Assembly (NCBI GenBank): GCA_947259175.1
Contig: CAMYKW010000068.1
Location: 1 to 33,362 of the forward strand
Origin: an uncultured Gammaproteobacteria bacterium
GTDB taxonomy: Bacteria > Pseudomonadota > Gammaproteobacteria > Arenicellales > JAANXG01
Length of the DNA: 33,362 nt
Direction: 5' to 3'
Shown here: positions 7,863 to 15,550 of the stretch, piece by piece
Layout: every line of letters begins with the position of its first letter
How positions within the stretch are numbered: position 1 is the stretch's first letter
Notes under the pieces: generated by a model
Seen by the model: the letters and a program-made list of their open reading frames with translations, nothing else
Databases searched by the model: none
What the model was told of the DNA's origin: nothing
Translations under genes and position numbers: made by a program

Positions 7863-8162
7863 ATGAATGAAAATCAGTCCTTATCCAAAGAAGAACGAAT
7901 CTTAGCGGCGATGCAAAAGGTGTTGACCCGGGTTATCAAGGAAACCGCCACACCGCCGGGTCTCAAACACCCGCTCTCCCAGGCGTGTATCGATGACATG
8001 CGAGCGTGCCTGGTGCTGATCTCCGCGCGAACACAGGAACTCGCTAAGAACGCCGGGCGCCCCAGCAGCGCCCGCCCCCGCTACATCGACGAACCGGTAT
8101 CGCGGGGCCCGGCCTCGGTGCCCATCGACCAGATAAAACGCAAGCGCAAAGACCCCGGGTGA
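7863..8162 (+). CDS. small conserved hypothetical protein, 99 aa
   Basis: The start at 7863 (MNENQSLSKEERILAAMQKVL) is preferred over an in-frame ATG 14 codons earlier, because the extension (MPRLKHQYYTRHPI) looks non-coding. The protein is mostly helical with a core of 'VIKETATPPGLKHPLSQACIDDMRACL' type and a disordered basic tail rich in Pro, Arg and Lys. Function unknown. It is divergent from the 72-aa gene and convergent with dsrE2, whose stop lies 88 bp away. Confidence 0.65.
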   Translation: MNENQSLSKEERILAAMQKVLTRVIKETATPPGLKHPLSQACIDDMRACLVLISARTQELAKNAGRPSSARPRYIDEPVSRGPASVPIDQIKRKRKDPG

Positions 8163-8250
8163 GATTCACGGTGTCGCCGTGAACCACCGGGGTTTGATAA
8201 CCGAGACTGTGCGCTTCTACGGTCGCGGGCGCCAGGCAAGCGCCCGGAGC

Positions 8251-8730
8251 TTATATGAACAGAGTGACGTCGGCGTCGCCTGCGAATTCGAAGAAGGTCG
8301 CGGCGCCACCCAGCTCGATATTGTCCATCAATTCTTCACGTTTTATATCGAACAGATCGATGGTCATCTGACAACCCACGAGCCGGACCTCGGCTTCGAC
8401 ACACAGGTCGCGCAACTCTTCAATGGAGGCCACACCCTTGGCCTTGATTTTCTGTTTCATCATCGTGGTCATCATGCCTTCCATGCCGGGAATGGTGGTG
8501 CCCAGCACCGGAAACCACTTATTCATACCCATCGGCATCGGCATGCCCGGATTACCGAGCGGACTCACTTTCAGGTCCAGCTTCGTTTTAATCAGCTGCA
8601 GCCCGTAAAACGTAAAAAAGATGCACGTCTGGTACCCCAACGCGGAAGCCGTCGAGGCAAGGATGAACGGCGGATACGCCCAATCCAGGGTACCCTTGGT
8701 GGCGATAATCGCCAATTTCTTGTCAGCCAT
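8251..8730 (-). CDS. dsrE2: DsrE2-type sulfurtransferase-like protein
   Basis: The 159-residue protein belongs to the DsrE/DsrF/DrsH-like group, DsrE2 branch. Typical marks are MADKKLAIIATKGTLDWAYPP at the start split from a hydrophobic 'ASTASALGYQTCIFFTFYGL', a Met-rich loop (PGMPMPMGMNKW) and the conserved Cys in VGCQMT (C120). C110 and C36 are further candidates for sulfur binding. DsrE2 is thought to be part of sulfur-relay systems with TusA and rhodanese, moving persulfide sulfur toward sHdr or rDsr. It follows tusA by 72 bp on the same strand and is probably co-transcribed. No rhodanese gene is adjacent. Confidence 0.85.
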   Translation of the reverse strand: MADKKLAIIATKGTLDWAYPPFILASTASALGYQTCIFFTFYGLQLIKTKLDLKVSPLGNPGMPMPMGMNKWFPVLGTTIPGMEGMMTTMMKQKIKAKGVASIEELRDLCVEAEVRLVGCQMTIDLFDIKREELMDNIELGGAATFFEFAGDADVTLFI

Positions 8731-8802
8731 AATCTCTATGCCCTTGAAAAAAAGTTGGTCGTGTATTGGGCCTCAATGTCGAGGCCGCAACCCACCGCGC
8801 GG

Positions 8803-9036
8803 CTATCCGTTTTTCCGCAGTAGGAAATGAAATTCGCCTTCGCTTTCAGTGGACTCGAGCAAGGTGTTGCCGGTCTGTTGTGCGAACGCCTCGAAGTCCT
8901 TGACCGAACCGGGGTCGGTGGCCATGATGCGCAATACCTGTCCGTCGCCCAGATCGTTCAACGCTTTCTTTGCGCGCAGAATGGGCAGAGGGCAATTCAA
9001 ACCGCGGGCATCGAGTTCTTGATCAAATTCAGCCAT
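8803..9036 (-). CDS. tusA: TusA-family sulfur carrier protein
   Basis: The 77-residue product is a complete TusA/SirA-like protein with the signature LNCPLPILRAKKAL. C15 is the persulfide-carrying cysteine. TusA proteins receive sulfur from rhodaneses or IscS-type enzymes and pass it on, to DsrEFH or heterodisulfide reductase-like complexes in sulfur oxidisers. AGGAGAG lies seven bases before the ATG, a strong ribosome site. dsrE2 is next downstream, giving the tusA-dsrE2 order common in sulfur-oxidising proteobacteria. Context with sox and dsrS supports a role in dissimilatory sulfur flow rather than tRNA thiolation, but both remain possible. Confidence 0.92.
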   Translation of the reverse strand: MAEFDQELDARGLNCPLPILRAKKALNDLGDGQVLRIMATDPGSVKDFEAFAQQTGNTLLESTESEGEFHFLLRKNG

Positions 9037-9347
9037 ATTCAGCTCTCCTGTGTTAATTAACGCCGTTTATTGTAGGCTTATCATATCCTGTTCGACCGCA
9101 GCCGGGCGGCGGTGCGAACAAAATCATTACCAGAATTTAATAATAGTATTGTATTAGAAAATACAAAAATATTGAAATCTGGTCTCATCACCGGTAAAAA
9201 CAGGGTGTTTACACCCCTTAAAGTCATCCTGCAACGCAGTTCATCCGTTGAAGACACAGTACGAATCACCACCGGTGAGTGGGCGGCGGTTGCCCCAGGG
9301 GCGCGTCGCGTGAACCCTACCCGGTTCCACTGGTCAGAATCCCGCAT
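9037..9347. promoter_or_regulatory. AT-rich divergent promoter region with palindrome
   Basis: This 311-bp gap separates tusA (minus) from the metalloprotease (plus). Its middle is markedly AT-rich for this genome. It contains an exact inverted repeat TTGTATT-AGAA-AATACAA at 9149-9166, a candidate operator or stem. No gene is supported in the gap. Which of the two genes the palindrome serves cannot be told. Confidence 0.4.
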
Positions 9348-10877
9348 ATGCCGACACCCGTTGTGACCCAGAACAAGTCCTTATTACGCGGTCTCGCTGC
9401 GCGCGCGGCGCCGGGGGGGTTGGCCCGTCGCTGGCGGCGGCACGCGCTCTCGGTGCTGGTGGCCACGGCCACAGCCGCCGCATCCGCCCAGAACCAACTT
9501 CCGGAGCTGGGAGACTACTCGAGCAGCGTGGTCTCGTCCGCTGAAGAACAAAAACTCGGCCGTGAATTCATGCGCGATGCCCGCCGCACGCTCACCTTCG
9601 TCGATGATCCGGAGTTGCACGACTATTTGAACCAACTCGGCCAGCGCCTGGCGGCCAACAGCGACGGCGGCAGCGTGGATTTCTCATTCTACCTCGTCAA
9701 GGACCCGGCTTTGAATGCCTTCGCCGTGCCCGGGGGTCATATCTCGGTGCACACCGGCCTGATCCTGTCCACGCGCCACGAGTCGGAGCTGGCGTCGGTG
9801 CTGGCGCATGAAGTGGCGCACATTACGCAGCGCCATCTGCCGCGCATGCTGGCGGCGATGAAAAGCCAGACCCTGCCGATGACTGCGGCGATTATAGCCG
9901 CCATCCTGCTCGGCGGGCAGGCCGGGCAGGCGGCGCTGGTAGCCAGCAATGCGTCGTTGATTGAACGTCAGCTCAGTTACAGCCGCGATTTTGAGCGCGA
10001 GGCGGACGCGATCGGCATCCGCGCGCTGGCGCGCACCGGATTCGATCCGCGGTCCATGCCGCAATTCTTCGAGCGCATGCAACAGTGGGCGCGGGTACAG
10101 GACTCCAATGCCCCGGAATTTCTGCGCACCCACCCGTTAACCACGGACCGTATTGCCGAATCGATGTCACGGGCGGAACGATATGCCGCGCCGGCGCACG
10201 CGAATGAAGCCCGGTTCATGCACATGCGCGCCAAGATCCGCGCATTGTACGAGAGCGAACCGGCGCGCGCGGTGAAATATTTCGCATCGGCGCTGGAGGA
10301 CAAGCAAGACACGAACATCGGACCCAACCGCTACGGCTACGCGCTGGCGTTGATGGCGTCGTCGCGATACGACCGCGCACGCGCCGAGATCCAGGCCTTG
10401 GTGGCAACGGATCCGGAAAATGTCAGTTACCGCATCGCGCAAGCCGAAATTGAACTGAGCGCGGGTAACCACGACCGCGCCGTCGAACTCTACAGCGCGG
10501 CACTGCGGGAACATCCCGATGCGATGGTCATGCAATTCTACGCGGCGGCGGCGTTGCTCAAGTCCGGCCGGCACCAGGACGCAAAACAACTCATCCGCCA
10601 GTTGATGCTCAAACGCCAGGCGGAGCCGCAGTTGTACGCGATGCTGGCGCGTGCCGAGGGCGAACTGAAAAATCCCCTCGCGGCGCATCAGGCGCTGGCG
10701 GAATACCATTACCTGATGGGCTACCCGCGGGAGGCGCTGCGTCAACTGCGGTTGGCGCGCAGCTATGCCGGGGACAGTTTTTACGCCAGCGCCAGCATTG
10801 ACGCCCGCGTCACCGAGATCGAACAACAACTGCGACTCGCCGGCGAAAAGGTCCAGGCCGAGAACTCACGTCGCTGA
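9348..10877 (+). CDS. bepA: BepA/YfgC-type M48 metalloprotease with TPR domain
   Basis: The 509-residue protein has an Arg-rich N-terminus and hydrophobic stretch ending ATAAASAQ, a likely Sec signal peptide. An M48 peptidase domain follows, with the zinc motif HEVAH at 154-158 and the downstream glutamate in FEREADAIG. The C-terminal 250 residues are TPR-like helical repeats (ALREHPDAMVMQFYAAAALL). This layout is that of BepA, the periplasmic protease-chaperone that assists LptD and BamA assembly and removes stalled outer-membrane proteins. The ATG at 9348 is chosen because the 23-residue in-frame extension lacks signal-peptide character. It is monocistronic by position, 226 bp before soxX. 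Confidence 0.88.
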   Translation: MPTPVVTQNKSLLRGLAARAAPGGLARRWRRHALSVLVATATAAASAQNQLPELGDYSSSVVSSAEEQKLGREFMRDARRTLTFVDDPELHDYLNQLGQRLAANSDGGSVDFSFYLVKDPALNAFAVPGGHISVHTGLILSTRHESELASVLAHEVAHITQRHLPRMLAAMKSQTLPMTAAIIAAILLGGQAGQAALVASNASLIERQLSYSRDFEREADAIGIRALARTGFDPRSMPQFFERMQQWARVQDSNAPEFLRTHPLTTDRIAESMSRAERYAAPAHANEARFMHMRAKIRALYESEPARAVKYFASALEDKQDTNIGPNRYGYALALMASSRYDRARAEIQALVATDPENVSYRIAQAEIELSAGNHDRAVELYSAALREHPDAMVMQFYAAAALLKSGRHQDAKQLIRQLMLKRQAEPQLYAMLARAEGELKNPLAAHQALAEYHYLMGYPREALRQLRLARSYAGDSFYASASIDARVTEIEQQLRLAGEKVQAENSRR

Positions 10878-11103
10878 AATCGGGTAATTAATATCCCTTA
10901 TTGGCGTGTCTAAAAATTTGAATCCGACAAAACCAAGCATTCAGTTAGGGTTACTTGTAATCGTCAGGTGATTGTGATTTAGTCTTTTTCCAACACCATT
11001 TCGGTGCTTTAAACCCTAGATACATAGTGGATATGGCGTGACGCTCGATCACGTTGAACGAGCTTCGGCTCGAGATAAATGAACCGCTAGATGAGGAGGA
11101 TTG
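10878..11103 (+). promoter_or_regulatory. leader and promoter region of soxXYZA
   Basis: The gap contains AT-rich stretches and several small stems. One is CGAGC-TTCG-GCTCG at 11059-11072, a UUCG-tetraloop hairpin about 20 bases before the soxX ribosome site (GAGGAG at 11093-11099). Others are CACC-ATTTC-GGTG near 10996 and CGTGA...TCACG near 11038-11054. I could not assign a convincing SoxR-type operator or a clear -35/-10 pair. No gene is supported here. Confidence 0.35.
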
Positions 11104-11529
11104 ATGCGTAAGACTACCTACACGGTGGCGTTCGGCGCCGCCGCCCTGCTCGCCGGCACGCTGGCGACGATGCCGGTGGCATCCGCCGAGACCCTGCCCG
11201 ACGAGAAACAATGCGGCAAAGCCGCCAAGACCGGCAACAACGTGCTCAAAGGCTGGTGCGCTGCGATCACCCGCCGTAAAGGCAACTGCCTGGCATGCCA
11301 CGGCGTGACCACCAAACAGCGCTGGCCGGAAACCTTACCCCCGGGCGGCAACATGGGTCCGCCACTGGTTGCCATGAAGCAACGATTTCCGGACAAGGCC
11401 AAACTGCGCGCCCAGATCTGGGACGCCACCAAAGCCAATCCGCAAAGCGTGATGCCGCCGTTCGGCAAGCATCACCTACTGTCGGAGAAAGAGATCGACT
11501 ATATCGTGGAGTGGTTGCAAACCATCTAA
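11104..11529 (+). CDS. soxX: SoxX, monohaem cytochrome c of the Sox system
   Basis: The 141-residue preprotein has a Sec signal peptide (cleavage expected near PVASA-ET). It carries one haem site, CLACH at residues 62-66, with a methionine in SVMPPFGKH as the likely sixth ligand. SoxX pairs with SoxA in the periplasm to form SoxAX, which oxidatively couples thiosulfate to the SoxY cysteine. The ATG at 11104 directly follows a GAGGAG ribosome site; an in-frame TTG one codon earlier is less likely. It opens the soxX-Y-Z-A cluster, with gaps of 86, 33 and 60 bp suggesting a single transcript. Confidence 0.95.
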   Translation: MRKTTYTVAFGAAALLAGTLATMPVASAETLPDEKQCGKAAKTGNNVLKGWCAAITRRKGNCLACHGVTTKQRWPETLPPGGNMGPPLVAMKQRFPDKAKLRAQIWDATKANPQSVMPPFGKHHLLSEKEIDYIVEWLQTI

Positions 11530-11615
11530 CGCAAACCGTTCGATTGAACTTTCCCGACTGATTAAGATCTTTAGAACATTGCAATTTCCAATCCCACAGC
11601 AGTGAGGGTAACCCT

Positions 11616-12080
11616 ATGAAACGCAGAACATTCCTTAAAGGCTCGCTGACCAGCGGCGTTCTCGCCGTCGCCGCCGGCGCCGGGTTGTTAAAACCCGGCC
11701 AGGTGCTGGCAGCCGCTTATTCCGAGGCCGCATTCAAGACTGATATTTCCCCGGGCGAGGCGCTGAAGGCCGCGTTGGGCATGTCCGACATGAGCGACAG
11801 CGGCGACATCAAGATCAAGGCGCCGCTGCAGGCGGAAAACGGCGCGGTGGTGCCGATCAAGGTCGAGACTTCCCTGCCCGCCGAGGCCATCGCCATCGTC
11901 GCCGTCAAGAACCCGTCGCCCTTGACCACTTACGTCAACCTGGATGGCGCCGGCGGATTCTACAGCGCGCGCATCAAGATGGGACAAACCTCGGATGTGC
12001 ATGCGGTGGTGAAGTCCGGTGGCAAACTGATGAAGGCCACCCAGCAAATTAAAGTCACCGTCGGTGGGTGTGGTGGTTAA
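11616..12080 (+). CDS. soxY: SoxY, sulfur-carrier subunit
   Basis: The 154-residue protein starts with a Tat signal (KRRTFLKG then a hydrophobic stretch to VLAAA), and ends with GGCGG at 150-154, the swinging-arm motif. C152 is the residue to which thiosulfate and other sulfur species are covalently bound during the Sox cycle. It is exported folded, together with SoxZ, which has no signal of its own. GTGAGGGT precedes the ATG as ribosome site. Gene order and size are standard. Confidence 0.96.
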   Translation: MKRRTFLKGSLTSGVLAVAAGAGLLKPGQVLAAAYSEAAFKTDISPGEALKAALGMSDMSDSGDIKIKAPLQAENGAVVPIKVETSLPAEAIAIVAVKNPSPLTTYVNLDGAGGFYSARIKMGQTSDVHAVVKSGGKLMKATQQIKVTVGGCGG

Positions 12081-12113
12081 TCCCACGATCATGAATTGAA
12101 GAGGTAAAGAATT

Positions 12114-12428
12114 ATGGCTCGTTTAACCAAGATGAAAATCAAGAAAGCCGGTGACCAGCACCAAGTACTGGTCCTGGTCAACCATCCGATGGAGACCGGG
12201 CGGCGCAAAGACTCCAAGACCGGTCAGTTGGTCCCCGCCCACTTCATCAAAAGCATGGCGTTCAAACACAACGGCAAGGTCGTGGCGGAAGCCAATATGG
12301 CCAGTGGTGTATCCAAGAACCCGCTCATCGGCATCCAGATAAAGAGCGCCAAGGCAGGCGATAAGGTGGAGGTGAGCTGGACCGATAATAAAGGTGAAAC
12401 AGGCAGCGCCGAAAGCGCGGTCAAATAA
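12114..12428 (+). CDS. soxZ: SoxZ, partner of SoxY
   Basis: The 104-residue protein is all-beta in pattern and matches SoxZ: a short N-terminus, VLVNHPMETGRRKDSKTG, then PAHFIKSM and a C-terminal KAGDKVEVSWTDNKGETGS. It lacks a signal peptide and is expected to be co-exported with SoxY through Tat. SoxYZ is the carrier on which SoxAX, SoxB and, where present, SoxCD act. AGAGGTAAAG upstream is a good ribosome site, and soxY ends 33 bp before it. Confidence 0.96.
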   Translation: MARLTKMKIKKAGDQHQVLVLVNHPMETGRRKDSKTGQLVPAHFIKSMAFKHNGKVVAEANMASGVSKNPLIGIQIKSAKAGDKVEVSWTDNKGETGSAESAVK

Positions 12429-12488
12429 CTATTATTATGTGTGCGCGCCGGCCTCTTTGGCCGGCGCGTCGACACGGGAGGAGAGGTA

Positions 12489-13343
12489 ATGCGTAAATCC
12501 GTTCTAGCGATCTCGACAATCGCCTTTCTGTGCGGTTCTTCCGCCATGGTGTGGGCGGCACAGGACCCCAAGGTGAAAAAGGAGATCGCCGAGTACCAAG
12601 CCTATTTTAAGAAGCGTTTTCCAACGGTCGGCCTGTCCGACTACAGCGACGGCGTCAACGCCCTGCCGCAATACGCCGAACGGCGTGCGAACTGGGAGCT
12701 GATGATGGAATTCCCGCCGTATGAAGCCGACATGGACAACGCCCGGGCACTGTGGAACAAGCCGATGAAAAGCGGCAAGACCCTGGCCAGCTGTTTACAG
12801 CGTCCGGCGACCAAGTATCCCTATTACAGCGACAAGACCAAAGAGATACGCACCATCGAGCTGGATATCAACGACTGCCTGAAGAAAAACGGCGAACAAC
12901 CGATCAAGAACCTGAAGCACGGCAAGATGGCGCTGCTGATCGCGGCGTTTCGTGAGCAGTTCAACGGCCAGCCGTGGAACATCGACATCGACAGCCCCGG
13001 CGCGGTGCAGGCCTACCAGGACGGCAAGAAGTTTTATTGGACCAAACGCGGCCAATTGAATTTCTCCTGCGCCAACTGCCACGTGCACAGCGCCGGCAAC
13101 AAGCTGCGCGGCGACGTGCTGAGCGCCGGTCTCGGGCACACCACCGGCTTCCCGGTATACCGCACGAAGTGGGCGCTCAAAGGCAAGCCCTGGGGAACCG
13201 TGCATCGCCGTTACGGCGGTTGCAACAGCCAGGTGCGGGCCCAGCCGTTCAAACCCCAGAGCAAGCAGTATCGGGCGCTGGAGTTTTATGAAGCGGCGAT
13301 CAGCACCGGCGTCCCGCTCAAAGTACCGAGCCAACGCCAGTAA
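12489..13343 (+). CDS. soxA: SoxA, catalytic cytochrome c subunit
   Basis: The 284-residue preprotein begins with a Sec signal (cleaved near VWAAQ). It has one CxxCH site, CANCH at 194-198, and the conserved cysteine in GGCNSQ (C245), which in SoxA carries the persulfide haem ligand at the active site. C102 and C130 stand where the first haem of dihaem SoxA proteins is replaced by a disulfide, so this is the monohaem type. With SoxX it forms the thiosulfate-oxidising SoxAX. The ATG at 12489 follows GGAGGAGAGG. A strong terminator begins 18 bp after the stop. Confidence 0.95.
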   Translation: MRKSVLAISTIAFLCGSSAMVWAAQDPKVKKEIAEYQAYFKKRFPTVGLSDYSDGVNALPQYAERRANWELMMEFPPYEADMDNARALWNKPMKSGKTLASCLQRPATKYPYYSDKTKEIRTIELDINDCLKKNGEQPIKNLKHGKMALLIAAFREQFNGQPWNIDIDSPGAVQAYQDGKKFYWTKRGQLNFSCANCHVHSAGNKLRGDVLSAGLGHTTGFPVYRTKWALKGKPWGTVHRRYGGCNSQVRAQPFKPQSKQYRALEFYEAAISTGVPLKVPSQRQ

Positions 13344-13360
13344 CGCAACGGCTTTGGAGA

Positions 13361-13389
13361 AAGCCTGGCCCAAGGGCCAGGCTTTTTTT
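13361..13389 (+). terminator. intrinsic terminator after soxA
   Basis: A perfect stem, AAGCCTGGCC pairing with GGCCAGGCTT around a CAAG loop, runs directly into seven T residues. It separates soxXYZA from soxB, so soxB needs read-through or its own promoter in the remaining 60 bp. Confidence 0.92.
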
Positions 13390-13449
13390 CTGTACTGCGT
13401 GCGCTCCGGCACACGCCCCGAACAGTAACGCAATCAGTGGAGGAGACCC

Positions 13450-15201
13450 ATGAGTCTAACCCGCCGTGAATTTCTGCAGCTCCTGGCGGTGTCCGCAGCC
13501 GCCGGTTTCGACCTCAGCGCGCATGCGCAAAACAAATCAAACCCCTACGAGATTCCGGACTTCGGTAACGTGACCTTGATGCATTTTACCGACTGTCACG
13601 CGCAGCTTCTGCCGGTGTACTTCCGCGAGCCGAGCTTCAATATCGGCATCGGCGACGCAAACGGCCGGGCGCCGCATCTGGTGGGGGACGCGTTTCTCAA
13701 ACATTTCAACGTCGCCCCGGGGACCCTGGAGTCATACGCGTACACCTATTTGGACTTCGAGAAAGCCGCCCGCCAGTACGGCAAGGTCGGGGGATTCGCG
13801 CACCTGAAGACACTCGTCGATCAGATACGCGCGCAGCGCCCCAACCGCAGCCTGCTGCTCGACAGCGGCGACACCTGGCAGGGATCGGCGACGGCATTGT
13901 GGACTAAGGGCCAGGACATGGTGGATGCATGCAAACTGCTGGGGGTAGACATCATGACCGGCCACTGGGAGTTCACCTACGGCATGGACCGGGTCCACGA
14001 CATCGTGAACAATCAACTCAAGGACAGCATCGAGTTCGTCGCCCAGAACGTCATGCTCACCGAGGACGCCCAGTTCGCGGAAAAGCCCGCTTTCGACCTG
14101 GATAGCGGCCAGGTATTCAAGCCATACACCATGCGCGAGGTCAACGGCGTCAAGCTGGCGATCATCGGGCAGGCCTTTCCCTACACCACGCTCGCCAATC
14201 CGCGCTACATGGTGGAGGACTGGAGCTTCGGCATCCGCGACGAACAGGCGCAGAAATACATCGACGAAGTCCGCGGCAAGGGCGCCCAACTGGTGGTCCT
14301 CCTGTCTCACAACGGTATGGACGTCGACCTGAAGATGGCGAGCCGTGTGTCGGGGGCCGACGTAATCCTTGGGGGACACACCCACGACGGCATGCCCAAG
14401 CCCACCCTGGTGAGCAACAAGGGCGGCAAGACCCTGGTGGTCAACTCCGGCTCCAACGCCAAGTTTCTGTCGGTGCTGGATGTGCAGGTGAAAGACGGCA
14501 AGATGCAGGATTTCCGTTTCCATATGATGCCGGTGTTTTCCAATCTACTGCCCGCCGACAAGGAGATGAGCGCGCATATCGACAAAGTGCGCGCGCCGTA
14601 CAAGGACAAGCTGTCCGAGGAGTTGGCGGTTACCGAAACCACGCTGTTTCGGCGCGGCAACTTCAACGGCACCTTTGATCAGTTGATCGTCGACGCGCTG
14701 ATGGATGTGCGCGGGGCCGACCTCGCGTTTTCGCCCGGGTTCCGCTGGGGCACAAGCCTGTTGCCCGGTGACGCCATCACCATGGACAGGCTGATGGACC
14801 AGACCGGCATCACCTACGCGAAATCTACCCTCAACGAGATGAACGGCGAGCTGATCAAGAACATCCTGGAGGATATTGCCGATAATCTTTTCAATGTCGA
14901 TCCGTACTACCAGATGGGCGGCGACATGGTGCGCATCGGCGGTCTCAAGTACACCATCGACCCGACCCAGAAGATCGGCAAACGCCTGTCGAATCTGGAG
15001 CTCAACGGCAAGCCGTTGGATGCCTCCAAGACCTACATGGTCGCCGGTTGGGCCAGCGTCAATCCACAGCCGGACAGCCTCCCCGAGGTGTGGGATGTGG
15101 TCGCCGAGTACCTGCGCGACAAGAAAGTCATCAAGGAAGTGAACGCCAATGTTCCGGTGGTCAAAGGCATCGAGGGCAATCCGGGCATGTCGCTGAGCTA
15201 G
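13450..15201 (+). CDS. soxB: SoxB, sulfate thiol-esterase (sulfur-oxidising sulfatase)
   Basis: The 583-residue protein has a Tat signal (TRREFLQ at 4-10, cleavage near AHAQ) and the two 5'-nucleotidase-family domains. Metal-site motifs of the dimanganese centre are visible: DCHAQL at 48-53, DSGDTWQGS, the SHNGMDVD segment and GGHTHDGMPK. SoxB hydrolyses the sulfonate from the SoxY-thiosulfate adduct, releasing sulfate. The ribosome site is TGGAGGAGA. The stop codon TAG at 15199-15201 forms the first bases of a dispersed repeat. No soxCD follows, consistent with a truncated Sox system. Confidence 0.96.
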   Translation: MSLTRREFLQLLAVSAAAGFDLSAHAQNKSNPYEIPDFGNVTLMHFTDCHAQLLPVYFREPSFNIGIGDANGRAPHLVGDAFLKHFNVAPGTLESYAYTYLDFEKAARQYGKVGGFAHLKTLVDQIRAQRPNRSLLLDSGDTWQGSATALWTKGQDMVDACKLLGVDIMTGHWEFTYGMDRVHDIVNNQLKDSIEFVAQNVMLTEDAQFAEKPAFDLDSGQVFKPYTMREVNGVKLAIIGQAFPYTTLANPRYMVEDWSFGIRDEQAQKYIDEVRGKGAQLVVLLSHNGMDVDLKMASRVSGADVILGGHTHDGMPKPTLVSNKGGKTLVVNSGSNAKFLSVLDVQVKDGKMQDFRFHMMPVFSNLLPADKEMSAHIDKVRAPYKDKLSEELAVTETTLFRRGNFNGTFDQLIVDALMDVRGADLAFSPGFRWGTSLLPGDAITMDRLMDQTGITYAKSTLNEMNGELIKNILEDIADNLFNVDPYYQMGGDMVRIGGLKYTIDPTQKIGKRLSNLELNGKPLDASKTYMVAGWASVNPQPDSLPEVWDVVAEYLRDKKVIKEVNANVPVVKGIEGNPGMSLS

Positions 15202-15219
15202 CCCGCATTTCTCACCAGG
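15198..15219 (+). repeat. 22-bp repeat end overlapping the soxB stop codon
   Basis: The sequence starts CTAGCCCGCATTTC and ends CTCACCAGG. It is identical to 22628-22649 and is the reverse complement of 22876-22897. Its TAG is the soxB stop. The following 80 bp are AT-richer and unlike the other copies, and then the hairpin module at 15301 begins. Confidence 0.8.
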
Positions 15220-15300
15220 CGGCGCCAGGTTATAAATTGGAGTTGTTATTTAAGGCGATGTACCGAATCAACGAAATACACAGTGTGAAGGCAGTCACGC

Positions 15301-15390
15301 CTATCCCGGCCCTGGCTGGTCCTCGCACACCTGCGCTTGGCCTTCACTCGACCCATAGCTCGCTATGGGTCTCGCTCCAGGCGCGGCGCG
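15301..15390 (+). repeat. 90-bp hairpin module, copy 1
   Basis: This block matches 22753-22842 at 88 of 90 positions. Its centre is an exact stem GACCCATAG-CTCG-CTATGGGTC (15350-15371), and CCTGG/CCAGG form a wider outer pairing. Both copies lie next to the 22-bp CTAGCCC repeat end. Confidence 0.88.
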
Positions 15391-15411
15391 TAGGCAGTGC
15401 GTGTCGCACTG

Positions 15412-15439
15412 AAAAAGGGGCCGCAAGGCCCCTTTTTTT
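15412..15439. terminator. bidirectional intrinsic terminator
   Basis: AAAAAGGGGCC pairs with GGCCCCTTTTT around a GCAA loop and is followed by seven T residues. The A-run on the other side gives a T-run on the minus strand, so it can end transcription in either direction. It terminates the soxB unit. Confidence 0.88.
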
Positions 15440-15550
15440 CGCCCGCATTCGTATATAGTACTCGCCGTGAACCCGCGCCGTTTCCCAATCCCGCAGTCGA
15501 CGCCGGCCCGCTGTCCGCAACAACCAGCCGCGCCGGCCGCGACGATAACG

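Noticed and set aside
12489-13343. SoxA with only one CxxCH taken as damaged
   Set aside because: Monohaem SoxA with two cysteines in place of the first haem site is a known normal type.
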